Below, in pieces: positions 17,888 to 27,018 of a DNA stretch of 64,000 nucleotides (position 1 is the first letter of the stretch; each line of letters opens with the position of its first letter). The stretch spans positions 248,001-312,000 of the forward strand of contig NZ_JAHBAY010000008.1 in assembly GCF_018499875.1 (NCBI RefSeq). The letters run 5' to 3'. Both the position numbers and the translations under genes were made by a program. The notes under the pieces are model-generated. The model was given only the letters and a program-made list of their open reading frames with translations, was not told where the DNA came from and made no database searches. Origin of the DNA: Kineosporia corallincola (GTDB lineage Bacteria; Actinomycetota; Actinomycetes; Actinomycetales; Kineosporiaceae).

Positions 17888-19741
17888 TCAGAACGCCGCT
17901 TCGTCCAGCTCCATCAGCTCGTCGCCGGTGCCCTCCAGGATCGAGCGCTCCACCGCCAGACGCGGCAGCACCTGCGCCGCGAAGAACGACGCAGCCGCGA
18001 TCTTGCCCTGGTAGAAGGCCTTGTCGGCGGCGCTCACCGTTCCCGCCAGTGCGGTCAGGGCGACGTCGGCCTGCCGCAGCAGCAGCCAGCCGACCAGCAG
18101 GTCACCAGCGGCCAGCAGCAGCCGCGTGGTGTTCAGGCCGACCTTGTAGACGTTCTTCACGTCGGCGCCCTCGACCCGCACGTCGGCCGAGCTCACCACC
18201 GTGACCAGGTGGGTCACCATGCCCTGGAAGTGCTCGCAGGCCTGTCCCAGCACCTCCCGCTGTGCCGCGAGACGGCCGTCGCCGGGGTCGGCCTTGGCGA
18301 ACTCGGTGATCTGCTCGATCACCTGGGTCAGGGCGTGCCCGCGGTCCCGCACGATCTTGCGGAAGAAGAAGTCGGTGCCCTGGATCGCCGTCGTGCCCTC
18401 GTAGAGGGTGTCGATCTTGGCGTCGCGCACGTACTGCTCCAGTGGGTAGTCCTGGAGGAAGCCGGAACCGCCGAAGGTTTGCAGGCTTTCGGACCCGAGC
18501 AGGTGCCAGGCCCGCTCCGATCCGGCGCCCTTCACGATCGGCAGCAGGAAGTCGTTGAGCCGCTCCGCCGCCTCGTTCCGCTCGCCGCGGGCCTGCGCCA
18601 CCTTCACCGCGTCCTGCTGCACCGAGGTGAAATGCACCAGCGCGCGCAGACCTTCGGCGTACGCCTTCTGCGTCATCAGTGACCGGCGCACGTCCGGGTG
18701 ATGGGTGATGGTGACCCGGGGCGCGGACTTGTCGTGCATCTGGGTCAGGTCGGCACCCTGCACCCGCTCCTTGGCGTAGTCCAGCGCGTTCAGATAGCCC
18801 GAGGACAGCGTCGCGATGGCCTTGGTTCCCACCATCATCCGGGCGCTCTCGATGATCTGGAACATCTGCGCGATGCCGTCGTGCACGTCGCCCAGCAGCG
18901 TGCCCGACGCCGCCAGGCCGTCCACCTCACCGAACCGCAGCTCGCAGGTGGTGGACACCTTCAGGCCCATCTTGTGCTCGACCCCGGTGACGAAAGCGCC
19001 GTTGCGCTCGCCCAGTTCGCCGGTCTTGAGGTCGACGTGGAACTTCGGCACGATGAACAGCGACAGGCCCTTGGTGCCCGGGCCCGCGCCCTCCGGCCGG
19101 GCCAGCACGAAGTGGATGATGTTGTCGCTCAGGTCGTGCTCGCCCGAGGTGATGAAGCGCTTGACCCCGGTGACGTTCCAGGTGCCGTCCGGGTTGCTGA
19201 CGGCCTTGGTGCGGCCCGCTCCGACGTCCGACCCGGCGTCCGGCTCGGTCAGCACCATGGTTGCGCCCCAGCGCTTCTCGATCATCAGCTCGGCCAGCCG
19301 GCGCTGGTCGGGGGTGCCCAGGCGGTAGAGCATGTTGGTGAAGTCGAAGCCCGAGGCGTACATGTGGATCGCCGGGTTGGCCCCGAGCAGGAACTCCAGC
19401 ATCGCCCAGCGCAGCGAGCTCGGGGCGGGCACACCACCGATCTCCTCCGGCACGCCCATCTGCCAGAAGCCGGACTCGACGTAGGCGTTGTAGGCGGTGA
19501 CAAAGGACGCCGGAAGCGTGGCGGAGTAGGTGTCCGGCGTGAAAACCGGTGGATTCCGGTCGCTCTCGATCGCGGAAGGAGCCAGGTCCTCGGTGGCGAG
19601 ACGGGCCATCTCGCGCAGCATCTCCCGGGCGGTGTCCCCGTCGATGTCCTCGAAGGGGGCGGTGCCCAGTACCTGGTCCCGGCCGAAGACCTCGAACAGG
19701 TTGAACTCGACGTCGCGCAGATTGTGGCGGTAGTGACTCAT
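17888..19741 (-). CDS. Acyl-CoA dehydrogenase (FadE5/DmdC-like, large form)
   Basis: A 617-residue FAD-dependent acyl-CoA dehydrogenase, longer than the usual 380-400 residues because of extra N- and C-terminal domains as in FadE5, AidB and DmdC. FAD/substrate motifs seen are [12 protein letters not shown] and [11 protein letters not shown]; the catalytic base is the Glu of [12 protein letters not shown], followed by the flavin-contacting FFFRKI. Fatty-acid beta-oxidation of long acyl-CoAs is the most likely role; methylmercaptopropionyl-CoA oxidation, a common database label, is not supported by context. The palindrome at 19772-19789 in its promoter suggests control by a TetR-type acyl-CoA-responsive repressor. 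Confidence 0.9.
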   Translation of the reverse strand: MSHYRHNLRDVEFNLFEVFGRDQVLGTAPFEDIDGDTAREMLREMARLATEDLAPSAIESDRNPPVFTPDTYSATLPASFVTAYNAYVESGFWQMGVPEEIGGVPAPSSLRWAMLEFLLGANPAIHMYASGFDFTNMLYRLGTPDQRRLAELMIEKRWGATMVLTEPDAGSDVGAGRTKAVSNPDGTWNVTGVKRFITSGEHDLSDNIIHFVLARPEGAGPGTKGLSLFIVPKFHVDLKTGELGERNGAFVTGVEHKMGLKVSTTCELRFGEVDGLAASGTLLGDVHDGIAQMFQIIESARMMVGTKAIATLSSGYLNALDYAKERVQGADLTQMHDKSAPRVTITHHPDVRRSLMTQKAYAEGLRALVHFTSVQQDAVKVAQARGERNEAAERLNDFLLPIVKGAGSERAWHLLGSESLQTFGGSGFLQDYPLEQYVRDAKIDTLYEGTTAIQGTDFFFRKIVRDRGHALTQVIEQITEFAKADPGDGRLAAQREVLGQACEHFQGMVTHLVTVVSSADVRVEGADVKNVYKVGLNTTRLLLAAGDLLVGWLLLRQADVALTALAGTVSAADKAFYQGKIAAASFFAAQVLPRLAVERSILEGTGDELMELDEAAF

Positions 19742-19771
19742 CGTTGTGTCCCCTCGGCCGGTGGTGCGCCC

Positions 19772-19789
19772 ACTAAGTTACTGCTTAGT
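19772..19789. promoter_or_regulatory. Palindromic operator upstream of the acyl-CoA dehydrogenase gene
   Basis: ACTAAG-TTACTG-CTTAGT is a perfect inverted repeat 31 bp from the start codon at 19741 (minus strand), with an overlapping TTACT-GCTT-AGTAA inside it, in an AT-rich island (TTTAATTTTAG) that stands out from the surrounding G+C. TetR-family repressors of fatty-acid genes use sites of this kind; the cognate regulator is not in the window. Confidence 0.65.
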
Positions 19790-19898
19790 AATTTAATTTT
19801 AGAGGACGGATCCGGGTCCGGCCAGGGAGTCAATGGCTGAAGTGCTCGTTGATGCGGTCCAACGGGCACGTTCCCGCAGCGGCAGCAGCGGCAGCAGC

Positions 19899-20057
19899 GG
19901 TGGCGAGCCGGCGGCAGCGGTGGCCGGTCGGCGGCAGCGATGGCCAGGCGGCGGCAGTCAGACGGCGCAGCGGTGGCGGTGGCGAGTCGGCGGCAGCGGT
20001 GGCCGGTCGGCGGTGGCGGTGGCCAGGCGGCGGCAGCGGTGGCCAGGCAGCGGCGGC
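19899..20057. repeat. 20-bp tandem repeat, about eight units
   Basis: Units such as GGTGGCGAGCCGGCGGCAGC and GGTGGCCGGTCGGCGGCAGC begin at 19899, 19919, 19939, (a degenerate 19-bp unit at 19959), 19978, 19998, 20018 and 20038. The period is not a multiple of three and all reading frames through it are low-complexity, so it is most likely non-coding minisatellite DNA. It fills the 500-bp gap between the acyl-CoA dehydrogenase promoter and the GlsB-like gene, in which I see no gene. Confidence 0.75.
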
Positions 20058-20172
20058 CAGGCGGCGCGGCGATGGTGACGGTGGCAGCGAGAGCGGCGGC
20101 GGCATCGGTAATGGCGGCGCCGGCGGCACCGAACCGAGGAACGGCACCGGTGAAACAGCGCCGCCAAAATGC

Positions 20173-20210
20173 CGAGAGGCCGGCCGCCCTGCCGGGCGGT
20201 CGGCCTCTCG
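20173..20210 (-). terminator. Hairpin terminator of the GlsB-like gene
   Basis: A 17-bp stem with one G-T wobble (CGAGAGGCCGGCCGCCC / GGGCGGTCGGCCTCTCG) and a 4-base loop, 30 bases beyond the stop of the minus-strand gene at 20241-20507. Confidence 0.8.
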
Positions 20211-20240
20211 TGCGTGAGGGTTGGTGCTGTGGGTTCCTGG

Positions 20241-20507
20241 TCAGCGGATGCTGCGGCCCGACCGGAAGTTCGAGGCCAGGGCGACGCCGACGGCCGCCAG
20301 CACGACCTGGGTGAGCAGCTCGATCCAGTCGATGCCGTCCGTGTCACGCAGCGGGCCGACGATGGCGGTCCCGATCAGCGCGGCGACGATACCGATCACG
20401 ATGGTCAGCCAGATCGGGACGTTCTGCTTGCCGGGGACGACAAGACGCCCCAGGGCACCGATGATCAACCCGACGATGATCGCGGAAACAATGCCGGCGA
20501 CGGTCAT
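20241..20507 (-). CDS. GlsB/YeaQ/YmgE family stress-response membrane protein
   Basis: An 88-residue membrane protein with three hydrophobic helices and the family's glycine-zipper pattern (SAIIVGLIIGALGRLVVPGK, then WLTIVIGIVAALIGTAIVG). Members are small inner-membrane proteins linked to general, acid or osmotic stress; molecular role unknown. The ATG at 20507 has GAGGAGTG upstream; the longer open frame to 20684 is not used. It is a single-gene unit closed by the hairpin at 20173-20210. Confidence 0.88.
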   Translation of the reverse strand: MTVAGIVSAIIVGLIIGALGRLVVPGKQNVPIWLTIVIGIVAALIGTAIVGPLRDTDGIDWIELLTQVVLAAVGVALASNFRSGRSIR

Positions 20508-20691
20508 GTGGTCACTCCTCGTGGGACGACCGGGCCGCTCCTCGGCCCGGTTGCTGGATCCAGATTGATCCACTTGTGAACGTTCGCAATTCGAGAGCAA
20601 CACCACCCGTCCGGGCCGCCAGACCGGCGGTCGTCGCGCACCGAGCGCGGTTCGGGTGACGGACCGGGGGTGGACCCGCGACAATTCCGGA

Positions 20692-21234
20692 ATGGCTCAA
20701 ACCGGTCATAGCGGTCGGGGTGTCCAGATCTTCGACCTGGGGCCGCGCCTCGCCTGGGTCTGGCTCACCGTGGGGGTGGCGCTGATCTGTGCGATGCAGG
20801 CGATCGGCGTGGCGGCCGTTCTGTTCGCCGTGCTGCCGACCGGTCCGGCCGGCGTGCTCACCGTCGCCCTGCTGGCCCCGGCGGCCGTCCTGCTCGTCGC
20901 CCTGGCCAGCGCGCTGACCGGCCGGATCATCGTCGACGGGGGTGAGCTGACGCTGCGGTTCGGGCTGATCGGCGGCACCGCCGTGCCTCGCACCCTGATC
21001 ACCCGGGCCGAGCGCTACGACCCGTCGATGACGCTCAGCCCGATCGGCCTGGGGCTGGACGTACCGTTCGGCTCAGGACGGGCCACCGTGACCCGCGGCG
21101 GACCGGTCCACTTCGTCCGCGTCACCCTGCGCGCGCCGGCCCGGGTGCGGCTCACCGGCTGGCGGTACGCGGTCGCGAACGAGCTGGTCCTGAGCACGTC
21201 GCGGCCGGACGAGCTGGTCGAGTCGCTGGGCTGA
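20692..21234 (+). CDS. Two-TM membrane protein with C-terminal PH-like domain, unknown function
   Basis: A 180-residue protein with two N-terminal helices (WLTVGVALICAMQAIGVAAV and LLAPAAVLLVALASALTG) and a soluble C-terminal domain of beta-strand character (GRIIVDGGELTLRFGLIGG ... RAPARVRLTG) of the size of a bacterial PH domain. I prefer ATG 20692 to the upstream in-frame ATG at 20656 because the latter adds a charged tail of no family character; neither has a strong ribosome-binding site. Function unknown. Confidence 0.65.
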   Translation: MAQTGHSGRGVQIFDLGPRLAWVWLTVGVALICAMQAIGVAAVLFAVLPTGPAGVLTVALLAPAAVLLVALASALTGRIIVDGGELTLRFGLIGGTAVPRTLITRAERYDPSMTLSPIGLGLDVPFGSGRATVTRGGPVHFVRVTLRAPARVRLTGWRYAVANELVLSTSRPDELVESLG

Positions 21235-21350
21235 GCCGGGTCTTTTCGTCGTCCCACATTTTTGCCCCGGTAGCGGAGAGTGGCGAATTGCACGCGTTTT
21301 GTGCTGTGTGGCCATCGCCAAGAGTGCAGTGCGGGAACCATGATGGATCG

Positions 21351-23093
21351 GTGACTACCGAGGCTCCCCTGCACCGGAGGTTCAGCGCCGTCGACTCCGC
21401 CCTGGCCGATCTGGACCGGGGCACCGAGGTCTGGGGGCGCACGTCGCTGCCCGCCAGACGGCTCCTGCTGGCCCGTGTGCACGCCCTCACCGCCACCTAC
21501 GCCCAGGACTGGGTGCGGGCCTGCGCCGGGATCAAGGGCCTGGCCACCGACTCCCCGCTGGTCGGGGAGGAGTGGATGTCGGGGCCCTACGCCACGCTGA
21601 ACGGGCTGGCCGCGCTCATCGATTCGTTGCGTGCCCTGCAAGCCGGGCGGAGCCCGGTGGAGGGGCACCGCTTCGGCACCGCCCCGGGCGGCCGGGTCAC
21701 CGTGCGGGTGCTGCCCCACGACCCGGTGGACCGGGTGGTGCTCGGCGGCTACACGGCGGACGTCTGGATGCCGCCCGGCGTGACCGAGCAGGACGTGCGT
21801 GACCGGGCGGGGCGGGCGCAGCGCGAGACCGGCCGGACCGGAGGGGTCGGCGCGGTGCTCGGGGCGGGCAACATCAGCTCGATCCCGGTGCTCGACGCAC
21901 TGCACGAACTGTTCACCGCCAACCGTGTGGTGCTGGTGAAGCTGAATCCGGTCACCGACCCGCTGCTGGGGGTGTTCCAGGCGATCTTCCGGCCGCTCAC
22001 CGAACTCGGCGTGATGCGGATCGTCACCGGCGACGCCGAGGTGGGCGACTACCTGGTGAAGCACCCCCTGGTCGGGCACGTCCACATCACCGGCAGCCGG
22101 CACACGCACGACGCGATCGTGTTCGGGCCGGGGCCGGAGGGGGCCGCCCGCCGGCAGGCCGGCACCCCGCTGCTGGAGAAACCGATCACCAGCGAACTCG
22201 GCGGGGTGTCGCCGGCGATCGTGCTGCCCGGCCGCTGGTCGCGGGCCGATCTGCGGTACCAGGCGGAGAACCTGGCGGGGCAGAAACTGCACAACAACGG
22301 CTACAACTGCGTGGCCGCCCAGGTCGTGGTGATCAGCTCGGACTGGGCGCAGAAGAACCAGTTCCTGGCCGAGCTGCGCCGGGCCCTGGCCGCGGCCCCG
22401 GAGCGCGTCGCCTACTACCCCGGCAGCGACCGGCGGATGGAGGCGTTCCGCACGGCCGGGCCGGAGACCGGGACCCAGGTCGAGACGCTCGCCGGTGGCC
22501 GCGTGCTGCTCGGCCCGATGGACGCCTCGGGTGATCCGGCAGATCTTGAAGATCTTTTCACCACAGAGGTTTTCGGCCCCGGACTGACCGTGGTGACGCT
22601 GCCCGGCCTGGGACGCGACTTCCTCACCGCGGCCGTCACCCTGGCCAACGACTCACTGAGCGGCACGCTGGGGGCCTGCCTGATCGTGCACCCGGCCAGT
22701 CGGCGGGAGCTGGGGGCGGACTTCGACACCGAGGTGGCCCGGCTGCGGTACGGGTGCATCGGGATCAATGTCTGGATCGGGGTGGCCTTCCAGCTGCCGA
22801 ACGTGCCCTGGGGGGCCTTTCCGGGCAACGAATTGGCCGACGTCGGAAGCGGAATCGGAACGGTGCACAACGCGCTGCTCCTGGAGCAGCCGGAACGAAC
22901 CGTCATCCGTGGGCCGTTCCGCCCGGCGCCTCGGTCGTTGCTGAGCGGTGAACTCGCCCTGACCCCGCCCCGGCCGCCGTGGTTCGTGGGTAATCGCACC
23001 GCACACACCACCGGCGCTGCACTCACGGCCTTCGCCGCCCGCCCGGGCTGGGACCGGTTGCCGAGGATTCTCTTCTCCGCACTTCGGGGCTGA
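21351..23093 (+). CDS. Aldehyde dehydrogenase family protein
   Basis: A 580-residue NAD(P)-dependent aldehyde dehydrogenase-like protein, longer than the usual ~480. The nucleotide-binding region GAVLGAGNISSIPVLDALHEL with VVLVKLNP, the TSELGGVSPAIVLPG block holding the general-base Glu, and LHNNGYNCVAAQVVV with the candidate nucleophile Cys are in the expected order. The region around the cysteine (NNGYNC) differs from the standard GQxC, placing it in an uncharacterised actinobacterial branch. GTG 21351 gives the start before MTTEAPLHRRF; the frame is open further upstream without a good site. Confidence 0.8.
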   Translation: MTTEAPLHRRFSAVDSALADLDRGTEVWGRTSLPARRLLLARVHALTATYAQDWVRACAGIKGLATDSPLVGEEWMSGPYATLNGLAALIDSLRALQAGRSPVEGHRFGTAPGGRVTVRVLPHDPVDRVVLGGYTADVWMPPGVTEQDVRDRAGRAQRETGRTGGVGAVLGAGNISSIPVLDALHELFTANRVVLVKLNPVTDPLLGVFQAIFRPLTELGVMRIVTGDAEVGDYLVKHPLVGHVHITGSRHTHDAIVFGPGPEGAARRQAGTPLLEKPITSELGGVSPAIVLPGRWSRADLRYQAENLAGQKLHNNGYNCVAAQVVVISSDWAQKNQFLAELRRALAAAPERVAYYPGSDRRMEAFRTAGPETGTQVETLAGGRVLLGPMDASGDPADLEDLFTTEVFGPGLTVVTLPGLGRDFLTAAVTLANDSLSGTLGACLIVHPASRRELGADFDTEVARLRYGCIGINVWIGVAFQLPNVPWGAFPGNELADVGSGIGTVHNALLLEQPERTVIRGPFRPAPRSLLSGELALTPPRPPWFVGNRTAHTTGAALTAFAARPGWDRLPRILFSALRG

Positions 23094-23543
23094 GCCGGGG
23101 AACATGCCCCAGATCACAGGTCTCGGTGTCCGGATGACGACGGCTCGTGGCTCTGTCTGGCATGACGCGATGCCGGGGAACCCCTGGTCACGAATGGGCT
23201 ACGACGCCTGGAATGGCGGAATGCGCCGCAGCGGGTGATCGTTAAGTCACGGTGAACCGCCGGATTGCGGAGCTTCGGTGAAGCCTGCGCGGCGTTTGAT
23301 GATGGCGCACGCCCTTTTTCGATATGTACGTGCCTGGTCCTACTGCTGTGGTTGTACAACCGCAGGAGGATGCCAAATCGCCTGACCGGCGATAAACCAT
23401 TACCTAGGTTCTTGGGCCCCTCGCGTGGGGGCGTGGATGTGGGTCGACGACGGGAGCGGGCGCATGCGGTCAGTGTTACGGGCGAGGTGGGGAAAGGCGC
23501 TGGCCGTGCAAGGCTTCCGCCCGTCGGACGTCGGGTTGGTCTA

Positions 23544-24524
23544 ATGGCTGTGTGTCCTGCCGGGTGGGTTCCGCCGAGCGCCGGTGACAACCTTTACGAG
23601 CGCGCTCCGGAACGCAAAAGCGTTGCGGTTAAACCAGTTAAGCAGTCGTCGGCGTCCGGTCGGGATTCGGGCCCGGGCAAGCCGTCGCGTCCGCGAGGGG
23701 GTGTCGTCGGCCAGCTGCTGCTCGTTGTCGGTGCCTATTTCGCCTACTCCCTGGGGCGTACTTTCGCGTCCGAAGACGTCACGGCCGCGGTCCGGCGGGG
23801 GCAGGAGATCCTGCGCCTGGACGACGAACTCGGCTTCGGCTGGGTTCTCGACGTCAATCATTGGGCGTTGCAGCACGGTGCCCTTGCGGTGCCGCTGTCG
23901 ATGGGTTATGCCAGCCTGCACTACCTGGTCACCCCGCTGGTGCTGATCTGGCTGTGGCGCCGGCACCCGTCCGCGTACCAGTCGGCCTTGTTCTCACTGA
24001 TCGTGATGTCGGCGATGGGGCTGGTCGTCTACATCACCATGCCGGTGGCCCCGCCCCGGCTGCTGCCCGGCTTCGCCTGGATGGACATGCTCCGGGTCTG
24101 GTCGGACTACGGCTGGTGGGGCGCCGGGGCGAGCGCGCCCCGCGGCTTCGAGCACCTGACCAACCAGTACGCCGCCGTGCCGAGTCTGCACGTCGGCTGG
24201 GCGGTGTGGTGTGCCTGGGCCTGGCGCCGCAGCGGCGGCCGGTTCGCCCGGCGCTGGGGGTGGCTCTACCCGGCCGGTGTCGCGGTGACGGTCGTGGTGA
24301 CGGGTAACCACTATGTGCTCGACGTCGTCACCGGGCTGGTCGTGGCGGGTATCGCCTGCTGGGTCACGCCGCGGCTGATGGCCCGCGGCCGTGCCTACCG
24401 GGCCGCGCGCCGCACTCGTTCGGCCTCCACGACGGTGGATCTGTCGGCCGCTGACGCACCGGCCGAGGCGCCGTCGGAAGCGGTGCTGGTGGAGGCGTCC
24501 GGAGGCCGCGAGGCGGTCGGCTGA
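23544..24524 (+). CDS. PAP2 superfamily membrane phosphatase (Aur1/Ipt1-like inositolphosphotransferase branch)
   Basis: About 326 residues with several transmembrane helices beginning near 23,700. The phosphatase motifs are AAVPSLHVGWAVW (motif 2, catalytic His) and TGNHYVLDVVTG (motif 3). The overall pattern with SMGYASLHYLVTPLVLIWLW fits the PAP2_3 group. The start is uncertain: the frame is open from 23265, an AGGAGG touches an in-frame ATG at 23370, and ATG 23544 lacks a ribosome-binding site. The first 50 residues are basic and low-complexity, so any of these is possible. A hairpin terminator follows. Confidence 0.8.
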   Translation: MAVCPAGWVPPSAGDNLYERAPERKSVAVKPVKQSSASGRDSGPGKPSRPRGGVVGQLLLVVGAYFAYSLGRTFASEDVTAAVRRGQEILRLDDELGFGWVLDVNHWALQHGALAVPLSMGYASLHYLVTPLVLIWLWRRHPSAYQSALFSLIVMSAMGLVVYITMPVAPPRLLPGFAWMDMLRVWSDYGWWGAGASAPRGFEHLTNQYAAVPSLHVGWAVWCAWAWRRSGGRFARRWGWLYPAGVAVTVVVTGNHYVLDVVTGLVVAGIACWVTPRLMARGRAYRAARRTRSASTTVDLSAADAPAEAPSEAVLVEASGGREAVG

Positions 24525-24546
24525 CCGCTGCCGAACCTGTTCGGAA

Positions 24547-24574
24547 CGGCCCGTCCCGGATTCGGGGCGGGCCG
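24547..24574 (+). terminator. Hairpin terminator
   Basis: CGGCCCGTCCC / GGGGCGGGCCG, 11-bp stem with one wobble pair and a 6-base loop, 22 bases after the PAP2 gene stop. Confidence 0.65.
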
Positions 24575-24674
24575 CTTCCGCGAGGCCACCGCTACCGATT
24601 GGTGCGAATTGAGCACAATCGGTGCTCGGGCGTCCTAAAATCGTGGGGACGGAGCCGCGGTCTGTGAATGAGCC

Positions 24675-25553
24675 TCAGCGGCCGCGCGCCGACATCAGGC
24701 GGTCCAGCGTGCGTCGTCCCATCCGGCTCATCGCCGGGTTGGTCTGCGCGTAGTACCAGACCAGCCCCATCGACTGCTCGAGGGCCCAGGCCTGGCTGCG
24801 TTCCCGGTCAAGGTCGCTGACATCCATTGCTGCCCAGAAGGTTTCGCGCGGCTCGTGGTCGAGCAGATGCCATCCGACGATCAGGTCCAGGGCCGGGTCG
24901 GCCGGGCCGAAGCCGCCGCCGTCGAGCACCCCGGTGAACCGTCCGTCCGACACCAGGATGTTGCCGGGGATCAGGTCGCCGTGGGACATCGTGTCGGGGG
25001 CTTCGCGGGGCAGGTCACGCAGGTGCGTCCAGAGTTCTCGTAAATGGTGGACGTCGAGGAGACCCGCGCTGCGCCGCAGGCAGGTGTCCACCCAGGCGTC
25101 GTGACGGAGCAGGTCGCCGCCTCGTCCGGCGCGGTCGAAGGTCCGCCCCTGGGTGTCGATCTCGCGCAGGGTGTTGATCAGGGCGGCCAGGTCACGGGCG
25201 AGATCGTGTGAGGAGTGCACAGTTTCGTCGTCGGAGGCGGGCGTGCCGGGCAGCCAGGTCTGCACGCTCCAGGGCTGGGGGAAGCCGGGGCCGGGGCGGC
25301 CGAGGGCGACGGGACGCGGGGACGTGACGTGCTCGGCGAGGCTGCCGAGGGCCCGCGCCTCGGCCTCCAGGCGCGCCTGGGTGGTGGGACGACGGGGGAA
25401 ACGGGCGGCCAGGTCGTCGCCGATCCGGACGATCGTGTTCTCTGTGCCGATTGCGTCGAGGAGCTGTACCGGGAGGTCTGTCCAGGCCGGGAATTGCTGA
25501 AAGATAAGGCCTTTGGCGGTCTCTTCGGTAATGGCCACCTCGTCGTCATGCAT
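24675..25553 (-). CDS. APH/ChoK family phosphotransferase
   Basis: A 292-residue kinase of the aminoglycoside-phosphotransferase fold. The catalytic loop is MSHGDLIPGNILV (Brenner motif HGDxxxxN) and the metal-binding motif is GVLDGGGFGPADPALDL, in which Asp is present but the usual IDW is VLDG. The N-terminal nucleotide-binding lobe has LEAEARALGSLAEHV. Members phosphorylate antibiotics, sugars, choline or amino sugars; substrate not predictable. The ATG at 25553 (MHDDEVAITEE) follows the upstream App1-like gene stop by 20 bp, so the two are likely cotranscribed. Confidence 0.83.
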   Translation of the reverse strand: MHDDEVAITEETAKGLIFQQFPAWTDLPVQLLDAIGTENTIVRIGDDLAARFPRRPTTQARLEAEARALGSLAEHVTSPRPVALGRPGPGFPQPWSVQTWLPGTPASDDETVHSSHDLARDLAALINTLREIDTQGRTFDRAGRGGDLLRHDAWVDTCLRRSAGLLDVHHLRELWTHLRDLPREAPDTMSHGDLIPGNILVSDGRFTGVLDGGGFGPADPALDLIVGWHLLDHEPRETFWAAMDVSDLDRERSQAWALEQSMGLVWYYAQTNPAMSRMGRRTLDRLMSARGR

Positions 25554-25573
25554 GTATCCCGAGGACACGGCGT

Positions 25574-26641
25574 CTACGGCTCCGCGACCGTGGAATCGGG
25601 ATCGAGCTGGGCCGCCAGCGCCGCGCCGTCCGGGCCGTGCAGCCACGGCACGGGGCTCGGAGCCAGCAGGGCCTGGTTCTCCGGCGGCACCGGCGAACCG
25701 TGTGTCAGCACCTGTTCCACCGGGGAGAGCTGCCGGATCAGCACCATTCGCAGGGCGGCCGGAACCTCGTCGGCCAGTTCCTCGTACAGCTGCGGGTCGT
25801 GCTGACCGTCGTCACCGACGAGAACCCAGCGCAGCTGCGGAAACTCGCTGACCAGGCGCCGTAGTTCGCGGTGCTTGTGCTGGCGGCCGGACCGGAACCA
25901 GCCGTCGTCCGTCGGCCCCCAGTCGGTCATCAGCAGTGGGCCGTGCGGGTAGTCGTGGCGGTCGAGGAAGCGGGAGATCGCCCGGGCCACGTTCCAGGCG
26001 CCGGTGGACAGGTACACGACCAGCGCGTCCGGTTCCTTCTCGCGCAGGCGGCCGTACAGCGTCGCCATGCCCGGCACCGGCCGGCGGCTGGTCTCCTTCA
26101 CCACGAAGGTGTTCCAGAAGGCCAGCAGCGGCCGGGGGAGGGCGGTGACCATCACCGTGTCGTCGATGTCGCTGACCAGCCCGAACCGCTCGTCCGGGCC
26201 GACCACCCGGATCTGCCCGGTCGCCGTCGCCCGGCCGGTCAGCCGCACCGGGAGCTCGTGCCAGCCGGGTGCCAGGTCGCTCTCCAGCACCGTGTCGACG
26301 TAACCGCCGCGCCCGCTGCTGACCTCGTGCAGCCGGCTGCCCACCTGCACGGTCAGCGGAATCCCGGCCATTCCGACGGTGAAGAACTTGCGCCACCAGC
26401 GCCCGCCCTCGTCCTCCTCCTCGGCGCCGCTGGGCGGCAGGCCGGCCCGCGGCGGGGCCAGCTTCACCCGCATCAGCACCCGGGCCCAGCCCTCGCCCTC
26501 GGCGGGGGCCGATCCATAACCGGTGTAGGGAACCGCGAGCGGCCGCCAGCCGAAGCGGTTCAGCACGGCGGCGATGCGTTTCATCACCGCGTCTTCGATG
26601 CGGGCACCTCGATGCAGCCCGGTCGGCGTCGGTGCAGTCAT
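25574..26641 (-). CDS. App1/DUF2183-type phosphatidate phosphatase-like protein (HAD)
   Basis: A 355-residue protein of the App1 family. The HAD nucleophile motif is SDIDDTV (Asp158 and Asp160), the threonine/serine motif is VYLSTGAWN, and the later motifs are GDDGQHDPQLYEEL; an N-terminal beta-rich domain with DTVLESDLAPGWHEL precedes it. Yeast App1 dephosphorylates phosphatidate; bacterial homologues are common in actinobacteria but uncharacterised. Start chosen at 26641 (MTAPTPTG) with AGGATG upstream. It lies about 150 bp from attL of the integrated element, on the chromosomal side. Confidence 0.85.
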   Translation of the reverse strand: MTAPTPTGLHRGARIEDAVMKRIAAVLNRFGWRPLAVPYTGYGSAPAEGEGWARVLMRVKLAPPRAGLPPSGAEEEDEGGRWWRKFFTVGMAGIPLTVQVGSRLHEVSSGRGGYVDTVLESDLAPGWHELPVRLTGRATATGQIRVVGPDERFGLVSDIDDTVMVTALPRPLLAFWNTFVVKETSRRPVPGMATLYGRLREKEPDALVVYLSTGAWNVARAISRFLDRHDYPHGPLLMTDWGPTDDGWFRSGRQHKHRELRRLVSEFPQLRWVLVGDDGQHDPQLYEELADEVPAALRMVLIRQLSPVEQVLTHGSPVPPENQALLAPSPVPWLHGPDGAALAAQLDPDSTVAEP

Positions 26642-26797
26642 GCCGCATCCTAATGACGGCCCGTCACGACGTGCAGTTCGAAGAGCACGGGTGAGGACGA
26701 CGTGGCAGGTGAAACTGCGACGTGCTGAGAAGGTGGACCGCCTGCGCAACCGAGGACGTGAAGCCGGAAATGCCTGTCACATCTGGGATTTCGCGCT

Positions 26798-26840
26798 GGA
26801 GCGGGCGACGGGAATCGAACCCGCACTGTCAGCTTGGGAA
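26798..26840. repeat. attL: 43-bp repeat of the tRNA-Gly 3' half
   Basis: Identical to 44362-44404. It covers the anticodon loop through the acceptor end (in the minus orientation) of the tRNA-Gly but the sequence then diverges before the anticodon stem is complete, so this copy is not a functional tRNA. It marks the left boundary of the element. Confidence 0.93.
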
Positions 26841-26923
26841 CTGTCCGAACCTTGCAGGGGCGTGGTGGACAGCACTGAGGTACCGGCCTGGAGTGGCCTG
26901 GTGCAACCAGTCTTGGCCTGGAG

Positions 26924-26945
26924 TAATGGCACGCTAATGGCACGG
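26924..26945 (+). repeat. Arm-type integrase site, left (two 11-bp units)
   Basis: Two tandem copies of TAATGGCACGC/G at exactly 11-bp spacing, 84 bp inside attL. The same 22 bases occur in the same orientation at 44270-44291, 70 bp inside attR. Paired direct repeats on both sides of the core are typical arm-binding sites of tyrosine integrases. Confidence 0.72.
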
Positions 26946-26954
26946 GGAGGAGCA

Positions 26955-26994
26955 AGACCAGCTGAAACAGTGGGGGGACTGTTTCAGCTGGTCT
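26955..26994. terminator. Strong hairpin near the left end of the element
   Basis: Perfect 17-bp stem AGACCAGCTGAAACAGT / ACTGTTTCAGCTGGTCT with a loop of six G. It may insulate the element from chromosomal read-through, or end transcription of the Xre-type gene whose stop is at 27174 on the minus strand. Confidence 0.75.
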
Positions 26995-27018
26995 GAGAGG
27001 CGTTCATCCCATCGGGAG

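Noticed and set aside
19830-20347. Short frames over the 20-bp repeat
   Set aside because: The repeat period of 20 bp reads through all frames and the products are Pro/Ala/Arg-rich with no start context.
23265-23543. N-terminal extension of the PAP2 protein
   Set aside because: The extra 93 residues are basic and low-complexity, with no family resemblance; kept only as an uncertainty about the start.
23540-23640. c-di-AMP (ydaO-type) riboswitch upstream of the membrane protein
   Set aside because: A GGTGACAACC-like stretch is present but the remaining conserved blocks and stems could not be recognised.
26798-26840. A second tRNA-Gly at the left end
   Set aside because: Only the 3' half is present; the anticodon stem and 5' half are missing, so it is an att remnant.
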